Both the position numbers and the translations under genes were made by a program. Positions 34,976 to 45,500 of a stretch of 64,000 bases of DNA are shown in pieces (positions within the stretch are counted from its first letter, which is position 1; each line of letters starts with the position of its first letter). This stretch comes from Ligustrum vulgare. Its lineage: Eukaryota > Streptophyta > Magnoliopsida > Lamiales > Oleaceae. Below the pieces are notes generated by a model. It was not told where the DNA came from, did not search any database, and worked only from the letters and a program-made list of their open reading frames with translations. The stretch spans positions 8,221,501 through 8,285,500 of the forward strand of contig OY743190.1 in NCBI GenBank assembly GCA_963555705.1, read 5' to 3'.

Positions 34976-35960
34976 TTTGTATTTTACATGTATCACTTTT
35001 CTTGATATATTTCAGTATGACTCATTTGTACTTCTTCAGGAGCAATAATAATAATAATATCATTTCAGTATGACTAGATGATGTTCTTTACTTCTTTTAG
35101 AGTAAATATATACTTCTTCTGGAGTACATAAGTGCGTGTGCAAGAACTTTGATCAAATTTGTTTCTCACAATCTTATAATATTTATCTCATAATACTGAT
35201 GAGATTATTTTCACATTAGCCATGTTCGCACTATCATTTGATATTATCTAATCATACATCAACATTTTTCTTGTTGGATAATTTATTGTCACCTGTTCTT
35301 TTAATACAGATATTGGTAATTTCTGGTACCGTTTAATAAAATATTTTCATTAAAATCCAACAACCTTTTGGTAATGGTAACTTCTGGTACCATTTGTTGA
35401 AATATCAAATAACAATAATATATCAAATTTATATGAGCAGAAATATTTAAAATCAGTAGAACCAATCATATAGGTGGTAACGTAATATGTATATTTAAAA
35501 CTGATAAAACCAACCATATAGGTTGTAACAACATAATGAAATAATTACCTTTCATAAATGAGCAAGTCATAAATCCAGTCAAGGTATTCATAATAGTCCA
35601 GTCCATTACAATAATAAGACATATTTTAGTCAAGATATAAACTCAGTGCATAATAACTCAATTCGTCACAGTATGACAATAATTATATTACTTACACCTT
35701 GAACTTTTGATTTATTCAATTGATCCCTTATTATATATTTTATTAATATTAATCTCATGATCAATAATTATGCATAATTAAAATATAATATAATTTTAAC
35801 TTCTTACTGGTATACCTACCAAATTGGTGAACTTTTGTCAATTTCCAAAATCAATTTCCACTTAGTGGACATCAAGTACTCCACTATTGTCATGCCATAA
35901 TCTATTAGTGGACACATACAATGGATCCTCAACAACCACTCCTCATAACATCAATGATCA
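34976..35960. other. Non-coding interior of the LTR element
   Basis: AT-rich sequence with loose repeats of 'taatttctggtaccgttt' (about 35310-35400) and 'aaccatataggtggtaac' (about 35460-35530). No coding content. Confidence 0.5.
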
Positions 35961-35964
35961 TCCC

Positions 35965-36236
35965 CACTGCGAGGTCTGCAACGTCGGTGGAGTATATTTG
36001 CCGAAATTTGCAACAGAGATTCCACGTTTACTGCACTCAGATAGATCTATATCGTTGAGGCCGACGCTGGTTGTGATGATCAGCCTAAGGGAAGGAAAAT
36101 GGCGGAGGATGTCCGCGGAGACTTTAAATCCGCTGCAACATGCGACCGCTTGAGTGTGGCCTTCGCCAAGAGGAATTGGTCCAACGAAAGATCGGATTCC
36201 GATGGACTGAGAAGTTGGAATTTTGAGGAGAATTCT
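35965..36236 (-). pseudogene. Hydroxypyruvate-reductase-like (D-2-hydroxyacid dehydrogenase) fragment
   Basis: On the minus strand the sequence reads FSSKFQLLSPSESDLSLDQF then, after a frameshift, VSADILRHFPSLRLIITTS, VGLNDIDLSECSKRGISVA and NFG. This is the N-terminal catalytic-domain region of plant HPR3-type glyoxylate/hydroxypyruvate reductases, NAD(P)H enzymes of the photorespiratory bypass. The usual continuation is replaced by unrelated, stop-containing sequence. Only about 90 residues of a roughly 310-residue family remain, without the NAD-binding GxGxxG or catalytic His. It is in the sense orientation of the LTR element, near its 5' LTR. Confidence 0.7.
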
Positions 36237-36579
36237 TTGTCATGTCTTCATAATCCCTATCAGCAAACAACAATTGATGGAGTCATCTATTAACATGGGT
36301 TTTGCGTACGTAGATCGGATTTGAAAGTTTCGCGTTATACAATTTCTCCAATTTTTCTATGAATTTGGAATTGATTTTTCAAATCCACGAGATGTAAGTG
36401 ATTTTCCAACTTCAAAAACACTAGATTTGGAAAAAGAAATGTTGATTAATAATAATCAAGTTTGTGATACAGAGGTTCATCATTTAGATGTAACTGTAGA
36501 GCATACTCTCGTCTTATTACTCAATTGGTTAGAGACTCGCTATTACTCAATTGGTTAGAGACTCGCGCTGATAACGTGT

Positions 36580-36758
36580 TGTAAAACTACCAATTTCTAG
36601 AAAAACAAGAAAGAGTGTTAGAGAGAATGAAAGAAATGCTTCTCATTAGATGTGTGTAATATTACAAACTTAAGCCCCTATTTACAGGGGTGATCAATGA
36701 CACAATCGTAATATATAAAGTTTAAAGAATATAATAGTCATTCATATTAAATATAACA
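36580..36758 (-). repeat. 5' LTR of the gene-carrying element, with primer site at 36560-36579
   Basis: Matches the left LTR over most of its length, but is 9 bp shorter and visibly diverged. On the minus strand it is followed by ACACGTTATCAGCGCGAGTC, a tRNA primer-site-like sequence. Confidence 0.8.
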
Positions 36759-36784
36759 GTTATGAGATATTGTATAAACAATTA

Positions 36785-37172
36785 TATGTAAGCATTTTTT
36801 CTTACGAGAAAATCTGCCACTAATACTTTTAGAAATTAAGGTCGTCTTAACCTAATCCAAATTTATGCAGGCATGGATACTTCAAAAAGAAGGAAGGTCA
36901 CTGGAACTAGCTGATACATGTCAAGTTGTTTCATATTACATAAAAGAAGCTCTGCGATCAATCCATGTCGGTTTGTTATGTGTGCAACAATATCCGGTCG
37001 AGATAGACCTACCATGTCTATAGAGATTTTCATGTTGGAAAATGAAGTTGTGCTCCGAACCCTGAACATCCTGGTTTTTTCACAGAAAGAGATTTAGTTA
37101 TTGCTGAGAGTTCAACCAGCACAAATGCAGCCAACTCGCAAAATGAAGGGACAACTACACTGCCAGACGCCA
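36785..37172 (+). pseudogene. S-receptor-like kinase exon 7, type B, broken
   Basis: Intron 6 (36785-36867) and exon 7 (36868-37172) are nearly identical to those of the intact gene (48361-48743). The exon encodes [18 protein letters not shown], a [15 protein letters not shown] segment and, with frameshifts, MLENEV and FFTERDLVI. A missing base after QQYPV, a TAG after TMS and another indel near 'gctccgaaccctgaac' break it. Because intron 6 resembles the intact gene more than pseudogene 1's own intron 6, this exon belongs to the type-B kinase cassette. Confidence 0.8.
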
Positions 37173-37686
37173 GATAGAAACAAACTATATTACATTATTT
37201 CGCAATCTTTGTTTCTTGAATTCACATGTTCTTTTTCTGTTCATTTTTCCAGTCTCAGCAAAAAGAAATTTATACATCATAGTTGTATGCGTTGGTTTCA
37301 ATATTGTGGAATCAGTGTTCGAGCATCAATTATGTTTACAAGTCGACTATTAGACAGTACAGACTACGACCCTGGGCGTCCCAGGCATATTGACACCTCT
37401 AGGGTACAAGAGGATCTTCGACCCAGTTGAACAACTCGAAAGTTCAAACGTCCATAGACTTAAATAAGTACCTATTAGCCTATATACACAATTGGAGTAG
37501 ATATTTCCATTGACGTTGGCTGAAAATTATTTGTTGGAAGACCTGATTATTTGGTGTCAATAATTATGTCAAAGTCAATGAAAATGAAAATGGAAAGGGG
37601 GAATAGTCCACATATGAGGTATTGAATTTTGAAACATATCCTGGACTTTAGAACACTTCAGATTTCCAATTGGACCAGGTGAAGAA
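37173..37686. other. Downstream sequence of receptor pseudogene; no gene recognised
   Basis: The frame 37101-37430 has no recognisable domain. The last 200 bp before the solo LTR may be the displaced promoter of the intact receptor gene; this is inference from position only. Confidence 0.4.
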
Positions 37687-39918
37687 TGTAACAACCCAAT
37701 TATTATTTTTTTTAGTCAAACTTTTACTAGTCAAAGTCATATATGGAATAGTCAAGTCAAAGTTAAATTAGGACCAAATTATATTATTTTATTTGTTGGG
37801 GTTATTTTTCTAAAACTTATATAAGTTTAGGACTTTAATTAAATCAAGAAATAAGAGTGGGGACCTCTTGGCAATAACTAAACACTTAGCTAATATAATA
37901 CTTATTAAGCCAACAATTGCCAAAGAAAGGAAAGGACCAACAGAGGCTTCGAGAGAGACAGAACCGGGAGAAAGAAAAGAAGGAAAAAAAGGAAAAAAAA
38001 AGAAAAAAGAAAAAGAAAGGAAGGGAAGAAGAAGGAAGAGCCATCCAACTCAAAGCGTGTTGTTGTTATTCTACCATATTTTCCTAACATTAGGAGGTAA
38101 GTGGTAAAATATTTATTGTTCAATAATGTGTAAAATTAGGGCTTTTGAATTATACTTTAAATGTGAGTTATATATGAATGTGGGAATGATGATTTTGGTG
38201 ATTCTAGTTATATGGTTAAGTTTATTGAAATAAATGCTTGATATTAAAGATTAGGGTTTATGTCATTGGGTTAAATTAGTGATTAAGTTGAGATAAACTT
38301 GTATTTTGGTTTGTTTTGTGCTAGAAATGAAATTGTTGGTGTTGATGATGAATGTTGGTTTAGTTATGAAGATGGGTATATAAACTAGTAAGCTTGTAAA
38401 AATGGAAAATTGGGATTTAGATCAATGTGGCTCTAATTTTGAAATCTTAAGTGATATTAGAACTTAATTAGTCTTTAGAGGTGATTTTATGTTCCTAAGT
38501 AAAAAGGGCAAGTATGGTGTAATATGAGAAAACAAGTTGAATGGGTTAATTCAAGAATGAGGTTCTTTTGCTATATTATCTATTAAGGTGATTTAAATGT
38601 TGATGTAAAGATTTTATTTTATCTCAGGAGGTGACGAGGAAGTTGGCGCTATATATCGACCAAGCTAGCGGATTGTCAATTATTTTGTGAGTGGAGAAAA
38701 CTTAAAAGAATTTACGTTATTCAAGTTTTCTATTCACAATGATTTTCTACAAGTTACAAATGATTTTTAAATTACTTACTTTTAGCATGATTATCAAAAC
38801 AAATGTTTTAAAAATTAAGTTTGTTTATCATGATGACTCTTTTTACTATGTTTTATGAGCATGATTAGTTAAGTTGGCATGTATGATTTCAAAACTACCA
38901 GAAGTACCCGATGTGGTTATCTGTTCTTGTGTTAGTGCACGGAGGGGGCCTTGGGCCCGTGTACTAGCGGATATTATTTAAGATCTTAAGGCTCTGTCAC
39001 GGAGGGGGCCTATGGCCCGTGTTCAGATGATCTTAAGATCCACTCTTATGCACGGAGGGGGCCTATGGCCCGTGTGTAAGGGTGTATATATGAGGTCTTT
39101 GGGACCCACTTTTGTACCCAGAGGGGCTTTGGGCCGGGTACGGAGGTGCTCAATAGTATACGCGCGTATGACTAGATACAGATTTCAGATGATTTAGTTG
39201 GGTACCTTTGGTGTGATTTTCTTATGTATTGCAGTTTATCAGTTAAGCCACAGATGATTATTCCACTATCTTTATGATTATTCTTAGCATGGATGATTTG
39301 ATTTAAAGTGGCAAAAGCTTATGAAATAAATTATGTTTTCAAAAATGATTTATAAAGGAAATTACTTCATAAACTCCACTCACTGAGTTACAAGCTCACA
39401 TTTCTCCTTATCTCTTCCTTATAGGAAAAAGTTACAGATTTTGAGCAGCTTGGATAGAGACATCGCCGCCAGACGAGCTAAACGTAGGCATTTCTATGGT
39501 CTATTCTGATATAGCATTTAGAAGTTATCTTTTGGGCTCATATTATAGGCTGTGATATTCTTTTGTGGCCTTGTCGGTAATAGGCCCGATGATTATGTAA
39601 TATGGGTTGTATGAGTATATATTAAAAGAATTGACTAAGAATTTCAATTGTCTTATTGCATTAATGTTATGTTTGGAAGGTTCTGGGAAGTCTTTATAAT
39701 TATTATGCATGATTGTTGGGGATGTGACGTTGAATTACAGGTTGGTTATGTCAAAATTTTTATAAATTCGTATGGGATCAAATTTATTTAAAAGGTGAAT
39801 CTGAAAGATAAGAAAAGTCAAGTTTGCTTTGGTGGTGGGTCCAACATCTAGTTGTCGCCTGCCATCGGCACACTTCACGTTTCAGGTCCAGTAGGGTGAT
39901 CTGGGACGGATCGTGACA
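37687..39918 (+). mobile_element. Solo LTR of a Ty3/gypsy-type element
   Basis: A 2,232-bp segment starts TGTAACAACCC and ends GATCGTGACA, with inverted TGT..ACA ends, and is flanked by perfect AAGAA target duplications (37682-37686 and 39919-39923). No internal element sequence is attached, so it formed by recombination between two LTRs. It contains an A/G-rich tract (37970-38040) and a GC-rich minisatellite (38930-39150). The long LTR and its termini fit the Tekay/Del type, but the lineage is inference. It ends 89 bp before the start codon of the intact receptor gene and could supply its promoter. Confidence 0.9.
38930..39150 (+). repeat. GC-rich minisatellite 'CACGGAGGGGGCCTNTGGCCCGTG' in the LTR
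   Basis: Four imperfect copies spaced 60-75 bp apart, at about 38938, 38998, 39051 and 39118. Each contains the palindrome-like core 'gggggcctatggccc', so each unit can fold into a hairpin. The last copy is divergent (cagaggggctttgggccggg). Confidence 0.8.
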
Positions 39919-40007
39919 AAGAAACTAAGATTTTTGAACATGCACCTCATACATATGAATTCTATTAAACAAGAAGAACAGATAGAGATACTGTCAGAAC
40001 TAGGACC

Positions 40008-42401
40008 ATGACGATATCAAATACAGATATCCCCTTACTTCTTGTCTTCACCGTCTTAATGTCTGTCCACAAGATTTCCAATGCAATGGATACTATAAAT
40101 ACTACACAGATCCTTAAAGATGGTGAGACCATCGTTTCATCTGATGCAACCTTTGAATTGGGATTTTTTAGCCCTGGAAATTCCAAAAATCGATACGTGG
40201 GCATGTGGTACAAGAAGATAACAGTTAGGACTGTAGTCTGGGTTGCCAACAGAGAAATTCCACTTACAAATACATCAGGAGTATTGAAGGTTGTCGAGCC
40301 AGGACGTCTGGTACTGCAAAATGACACTAATGGTGTTATCATATGGTCTTCCAATACATCACGATATGTGAAGACTCCGGTAGCAAAATTACTGGACTCA
40401 GGAAACCTTGTCGTGAAAGACCGAAATGACAATGACCCCAAGAATTTCCTCTGGGAAAGTTTTAATTATCCGACTGATACGATTTTTGCAGGAATGAAGT
40501 TCGGTTGGAACTTTAGAACTGGTCAAGAAGTGTATGTATCATCATGGAAGAGTAACGATGATCCATCTTCGGGAGATTTTACATTTCACTTCGATCCTAC
40601 TGGTTATCCACAACATGTCTTGAAAAGAGGTTCGCGGGTGCTGTTTAAAACTGGACCTTGGAATGGAGTTCGCTATAGTGCGGCAACAAACTTGAGGTAT
40701 AATTCTATTTGCAAATATGGAGTAGTTCTAAACAAAAACGAGGCGTACTATTCTTTTCAGCTCCGTAACAGATCAATTATTTCAAGATATACCTTGAGTG
40801 AAAGTGGTGTAGGACAGCGCATGACATGGATCAATCAAACACAAGAGTGGGTTGTTAACGTTTTTTCTCTAATTGATAATTGTGACGTATATAAATTGTG
40901 TGGTGCATATGGTAGTTGCAATAATTCAAATTCTCTTGAATGTGGATGTTTAGATAGATTTCAGCCTAAAGATCCAAAAGGATGGGAAAGTGCAGATTGG
41001 TCGAATGGGTGTGTTCGCAGAACTCCTTTGAATTGCCAAAATGGAGACGTATTTCTCAAGTATTCTGGTATTAAATTACCAGACACACAATATTCATGGT
41101 TTAACAAGAGTATGACGCTGAACGAATGCAAGGTAGCATGCCTTAGAAATTGCTCTTGTACGGCTTATTCTAGCTTGGATATAAGCAGAGGGGGGAGTGG
41201 ATGCCTACTTTGGTTTGGAGACCTAGTTAACATCAAACAACTATCTGAAGAAGGACAAGATATTTACATCAGGATGGCTTCTTCTGAATTAGGTAAGAAA
41301 TAATAGACAATTTTTTTCCTATTTGACAATTTGTATCTACTCAATTTAAAGACTTTTAATCAATGAAAAAATAATCCATTTTTTATTTGCCTACAAAATT
41401 TTGCACGGATAAAAGGAAAGAAAAGAATAGCTCTTGAAGTAAGTTTGTCATTGTCATTAGGAATTTTTCTACTTGGGCTTATTCTGTTGCTATATCTTCG
41501 GAAAAGGACGAAAAGAAACCAAAGGTTGAGAACAGGAGGTAAGCAAAATCTGCCATTTCCCACTGAAGACAATTATTGTAGAAACCAAGCTTATCTATAT
41601 TCTGCTAATTGGAATCCTTCTTTATTTTCAGGCCGGCTGGTAGAAAACTCTATGGACTGTAAAGATGATGAAAGTCACAACAAAGACATAGACCTACCAA
41701 TGTTCGATTTACTTACAATAACTAAAGCCGCAGATGATTTTTCAATTGATAATAAGCTTGGAGAGGGTGGGTTTGGACCTGTTTACAAGGTAATATTTTT
41801 TTTTTTTTTTTAATTTTGTTTTTAATTTTTTTCATTTTCAGTATAACAGGGCATGCACCGCACTGGGGATCCATACTCTCAGACGTTTATCTTGTGTCCC
41901 AGACTTATGGAAGTTCACTTGATGAACTGTATCAAATATCTTCGCATAATCATTTGGAGATTTTCTATTCTTTTCATGTGAAATGAAGTCTTTTTAATAC
42001 ACAAAGATGCATCAATTTCACACTTGATCACGCAAAAGCGAGTGGAAGATGATTTGTAGATTGCCACTGCGTAGAACAAATACCTTAGAGGCTTAGATGC
42101 ATAAGTTCTGATGTAGGGCCTACTAGAGGAGGGGCAGGAAATTGATTTCAAACGGCTATCTATAAATTCCCTCCAAGGACTCAGGGGCGGAGCCAATATA
42201 GGCCGAGCGTAGGCTCATGAGAACACTGACTTTGACTCCACCCTTTAAAGATAAATTTTTGCCCACGTTGAAATTTGAATAGAAAAGGAAGAAGTAAGAT
42301 GTAAGAAAGAAGAAGGCCCCAAAATAGCTGAAAAATATTGGGAATTTTTTACTAGGTTTTGGCGGCAATATGGGGGAGTAATTCCCATAACAGTACCCAA
42401 A

Positions 42402-42461
<60 letters not shown>

Positions 42462-42516
42462 GAAGAAGAAATCAACCGATGAGATTTACTGCGTTTGTGT
42501 AGGTGATTGTAAATGT

Positions 42517-42554
<38 letters not shown>

Positions 42555-45500
42555 GAATGTGGTTTGTGTAAAAGAGAGAGAGTGAGTTTTGAAAAGAAGA
42601 GATGGGTTTTTTCCAAGAAGGGAAGATGAGAATTATAATGACTTTTCCATTTCATAAAAAAAAAAAAATGTCAAATAAATAAGGGAAACCTGTGTTCGGC
42701 CACCTTAGTTTAAATCAAATTTTAAATTATACAATTTTTCAAACTATTTTTTATCAATGCACATTTTCTATCTCCAATTTTCAACCACATATTTTAACTA
42801 AAAAATTCAAAGAAATCAATTTAAATCAACCTCCCTATCATCGAACAGGGCCATATAAAAAGAGTCGTCTAACATGCACGAAGTAAAATATTGAATCGTT
42901 TTGATACTTAGCTTTTGAAAAATTGATTTTTTATATTTGTTAGTTGTGAGTTAAATTTGTTTATTTGTCATTTGTGAAATAATATGTTCTCTTTATTTAT
43001 TTTTTTTAGAAGAAAAAAAAAATTTCGGGGGCGAACCCCCTTCTTCCACATCAATTAATTTTCGCCCACGCTGAAACAAATTTTTGGCTCTGACCCTGGA
43101 CACGATGAGTTCAAGAATGAAGTTATCTGTATAGCTAAACTACAACATCAAAATCTTGTGAAGCTTCTGGGATACTGCATTCAAATTGAAGAAAAGATGT
43201 TGATTTATGAATACATGCCTAATAGAAGTCATGACTTGATCTATTTGGTACGAAATGTTCACTTCACACAATTAGCACAATAGCATTCCATCAGGATTAC
43301 CACTTACACATAATAACATTTAAGAAGAAAAAAAATCTTTCACATTTTTCAAATCCCAAAGCAAAACATTTCTAATGAACCGTAATAATAGGGTACAGAA
43401 CATTACTATTTTTCAACAGATGAAGCTTCATGCTACTATATGCTTGAAGAAATATAGTTATAGATATTGGACTTGGTTTCTCATTTCCAATTATCCAACA
43501 AATATATTATCCTGATAAGCTGAGAAAAACTTTTGGCAGATTCAATGCAAAGTGCACCTCATGATATTGGCCTAAGCGCTTTCACATTATAGATGGTATT
43601 GCTCGGGGACTTATGTATGTCCATCAAGATTCCCGTCTGAGAATCATCCATAGAGACCTCAAAGCAAGCAACATTTGACTAGATTCCGACGTGAACCCAA
43701 AGATATCTGACTTTGACATGACTAGATTAGGCTAAGAGTGCAATTTCATTTTTTTTAGTGAAATAGTATGTGATTAATTAAATTATTTTAATTGATCAAG
43801 AGTTGACCAGGTCACAATTAATTTTTTGGAGCTTAGTTTAATTGTGTTCGATCAGGTTCCCTTGATGACTTCATTATTATAGAGCTATACAAGCTAATAA
43901 CATGTTTTGGACTATGCAAAAATGGGCATTGGTTATGGTACTAGGGTTGGATGGGTTATAAATAGTATCATAAGACTGTTCTTCTAATCTTGATATACAT
44001 AGGGGCGGGATACACTCTAAAGTATGTGCTTTCTCCTTTCATAAAAAATCATAATCCTAGTGTCACCTAGATCTAAGAAGGTGGCCACACACTAGCATAA
44101 CTTCTATAGAAGGATACCGATGAAAGCTTAAGGGTTTGAAACTTTGGTGGAATCAAGAAGCAGTTGATAGAAGTTATTGCAAAGCATGTTACGATGGTAA
44201 TCTCTTATATTCTTGTGTGTAGAAAATTACTTATTCCTATTTAAAGACATAAAACATGAGAATTCCTGAAAAGAATGATCTAGTCACAAGAAATCTTTTT
44301 TTATTAATAGAACAACCCGAGTTCCAAACAACTTAGGCTTGTGATTTTCAATCATCTAACTCTTAGTGGGATCCTGGCAAATATACAGACTTCTATGAGA
44401 AAATATGAACTTTTTTCAGATGATGGTTTTTGTGTTTCTGCAAATTAACTTTCCTGTTTATGTCCAACTCTTAGTGGGGTTATGGCAAATGATACATGGA
44501 ATATAAAAAAGGGTCGATTCTTTTGATCTTTGGACTGGATTAATAACTAATAAGAAGTGTTTCCTTTTCGAGGAACTTTCATTGAAGTTTCCCAGAGAAA
44601 CATTGTTCGTTTGCAAATTAAACTTCATGTGACAAATCCCCTGAATACACATAAAGATGTGGATTTTGCACTAAGCAACATGTTAAAAGAGAGTACACTT
44701 AATTTCTTTTAGTAAATGATTACCTTGCTTATTCACATGTTCTGATGTTAGGGCATGCTGGAGGATGGACGAGAAATTGCTGTGAAACGGTTATCAATAA
44801 CTTCCGAGCAAGGAATTGATGAATTCAAGAATGAAGTGGTATGCATTTCCAAACTTCAGCATCGAAATCTGGTGAAGCTTCTTGGATGCTGCATTGAGAA
44901 AGAGAAAAAGATGTTGGTTTATGAATACATGCCCAACAAAAGCCTTGACTATATTCTATTTGGTTAGGATTTCTTACTATAGTACAGCTACATCAAAATC
45001 TTTATATATATAAAAGTAGAAGTAAGGAGAGAGAGTCATTTTGGAGGGAAATTTGCATTTAATGATTCTCTCTCCTCAATTCTACTTATATATATATATA
45101 AATAAATAAATAAAAGATAAAGACTTTTGTAGGAAAATTTATTATTTATTACATATTTAATAAGAGTTATAATAAATATAATATTATGTATAAATGTATT
45201 ACATTGGAAATGAAAAAATTAGATTAATATATTTGAACATAAATAAATGTGATATCTATTTAATTGTGTTATGTAGGAAATGAAAAAATTGTATTAATAT
45301 ATTTGAACATAAATAAATGTCATATCTATATAAATGTGTTATATTGAAAATGAAAATTTTGGATTAATATATTTGAAAATAAATAAATACATGCTATATA
45401 AATTTGCTAACATAGAAATTAAAAATTTGAATTAATATATTTTGAAAATAAATGAATAAAATAAATATAGAAAAGATAAAGATTTTGTAGGAAAATTTAT

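Larger units (their letters stand above)
30742..36758 (-). mobile_element. Non-autonomous LTR retrotransposon carrying host gene pieces
   Basis: LTRs at 30742-30929 (188 bp) and 36580-36758 (179 bp) share most of their sequence and have TG...CA ends. On the minus strand the right LTR is 5' and is followed by ACACGTTATCAGCGCGAG, a primer-site sequence typical of some plant copia elements. The left LTR is preceded by the polypurine tract CAAGGGGGAG. GTTAT follows the right LTR and also lies 3 bp outside the left LTR, consistent with a target duplication. No gag, protease, integrase or RT was recognised in about 5.6 kb of interior. Instead there are non-coding repeats and segments of at least two host genes. 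Confidence 0.8.
41790..44751 (+). other. Intron 3 of the receptor gene with nested insertions
   Basis: GT (41790) to AG (44751), 2,962 bp, phase 0. Contents from left to right: sequence shared with intron 3 of pseudogene 1, decayed type-A exon 4 (split by a hAT-like MITE), decayed type-A exon 5, an inverted copy of the dispersed repeat at 2718-3215, and about 550 bp of unassigned sequence before functional exon 4. Confidence 0.8.

Noticed and set aside
35887..36293. Plus-strand frames of 88 and 64 codons
   Set aside because: The minus strand of this stretch matches a hydroxypyruvate-reductase-like protein, so the plus frames are shadows.
36345..36540. Plus-strand open stretch (FEFGIDFSNPRDVSDF...) as a further captured gene
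   Set aside because: It looks protein-like but is short, unassigned and lies against the primer site; support is too weak to annotate.
37868..38123. Lys-rich plus frame and Phe-rich minus frame
   Set aside because: Both come from the purine tract within the solo LTR.
42245..42655. 136-codon Ser/Leu-rich minus-strand frame
   Set aside because: Produced by the (GA)n tracts inside the MITE.
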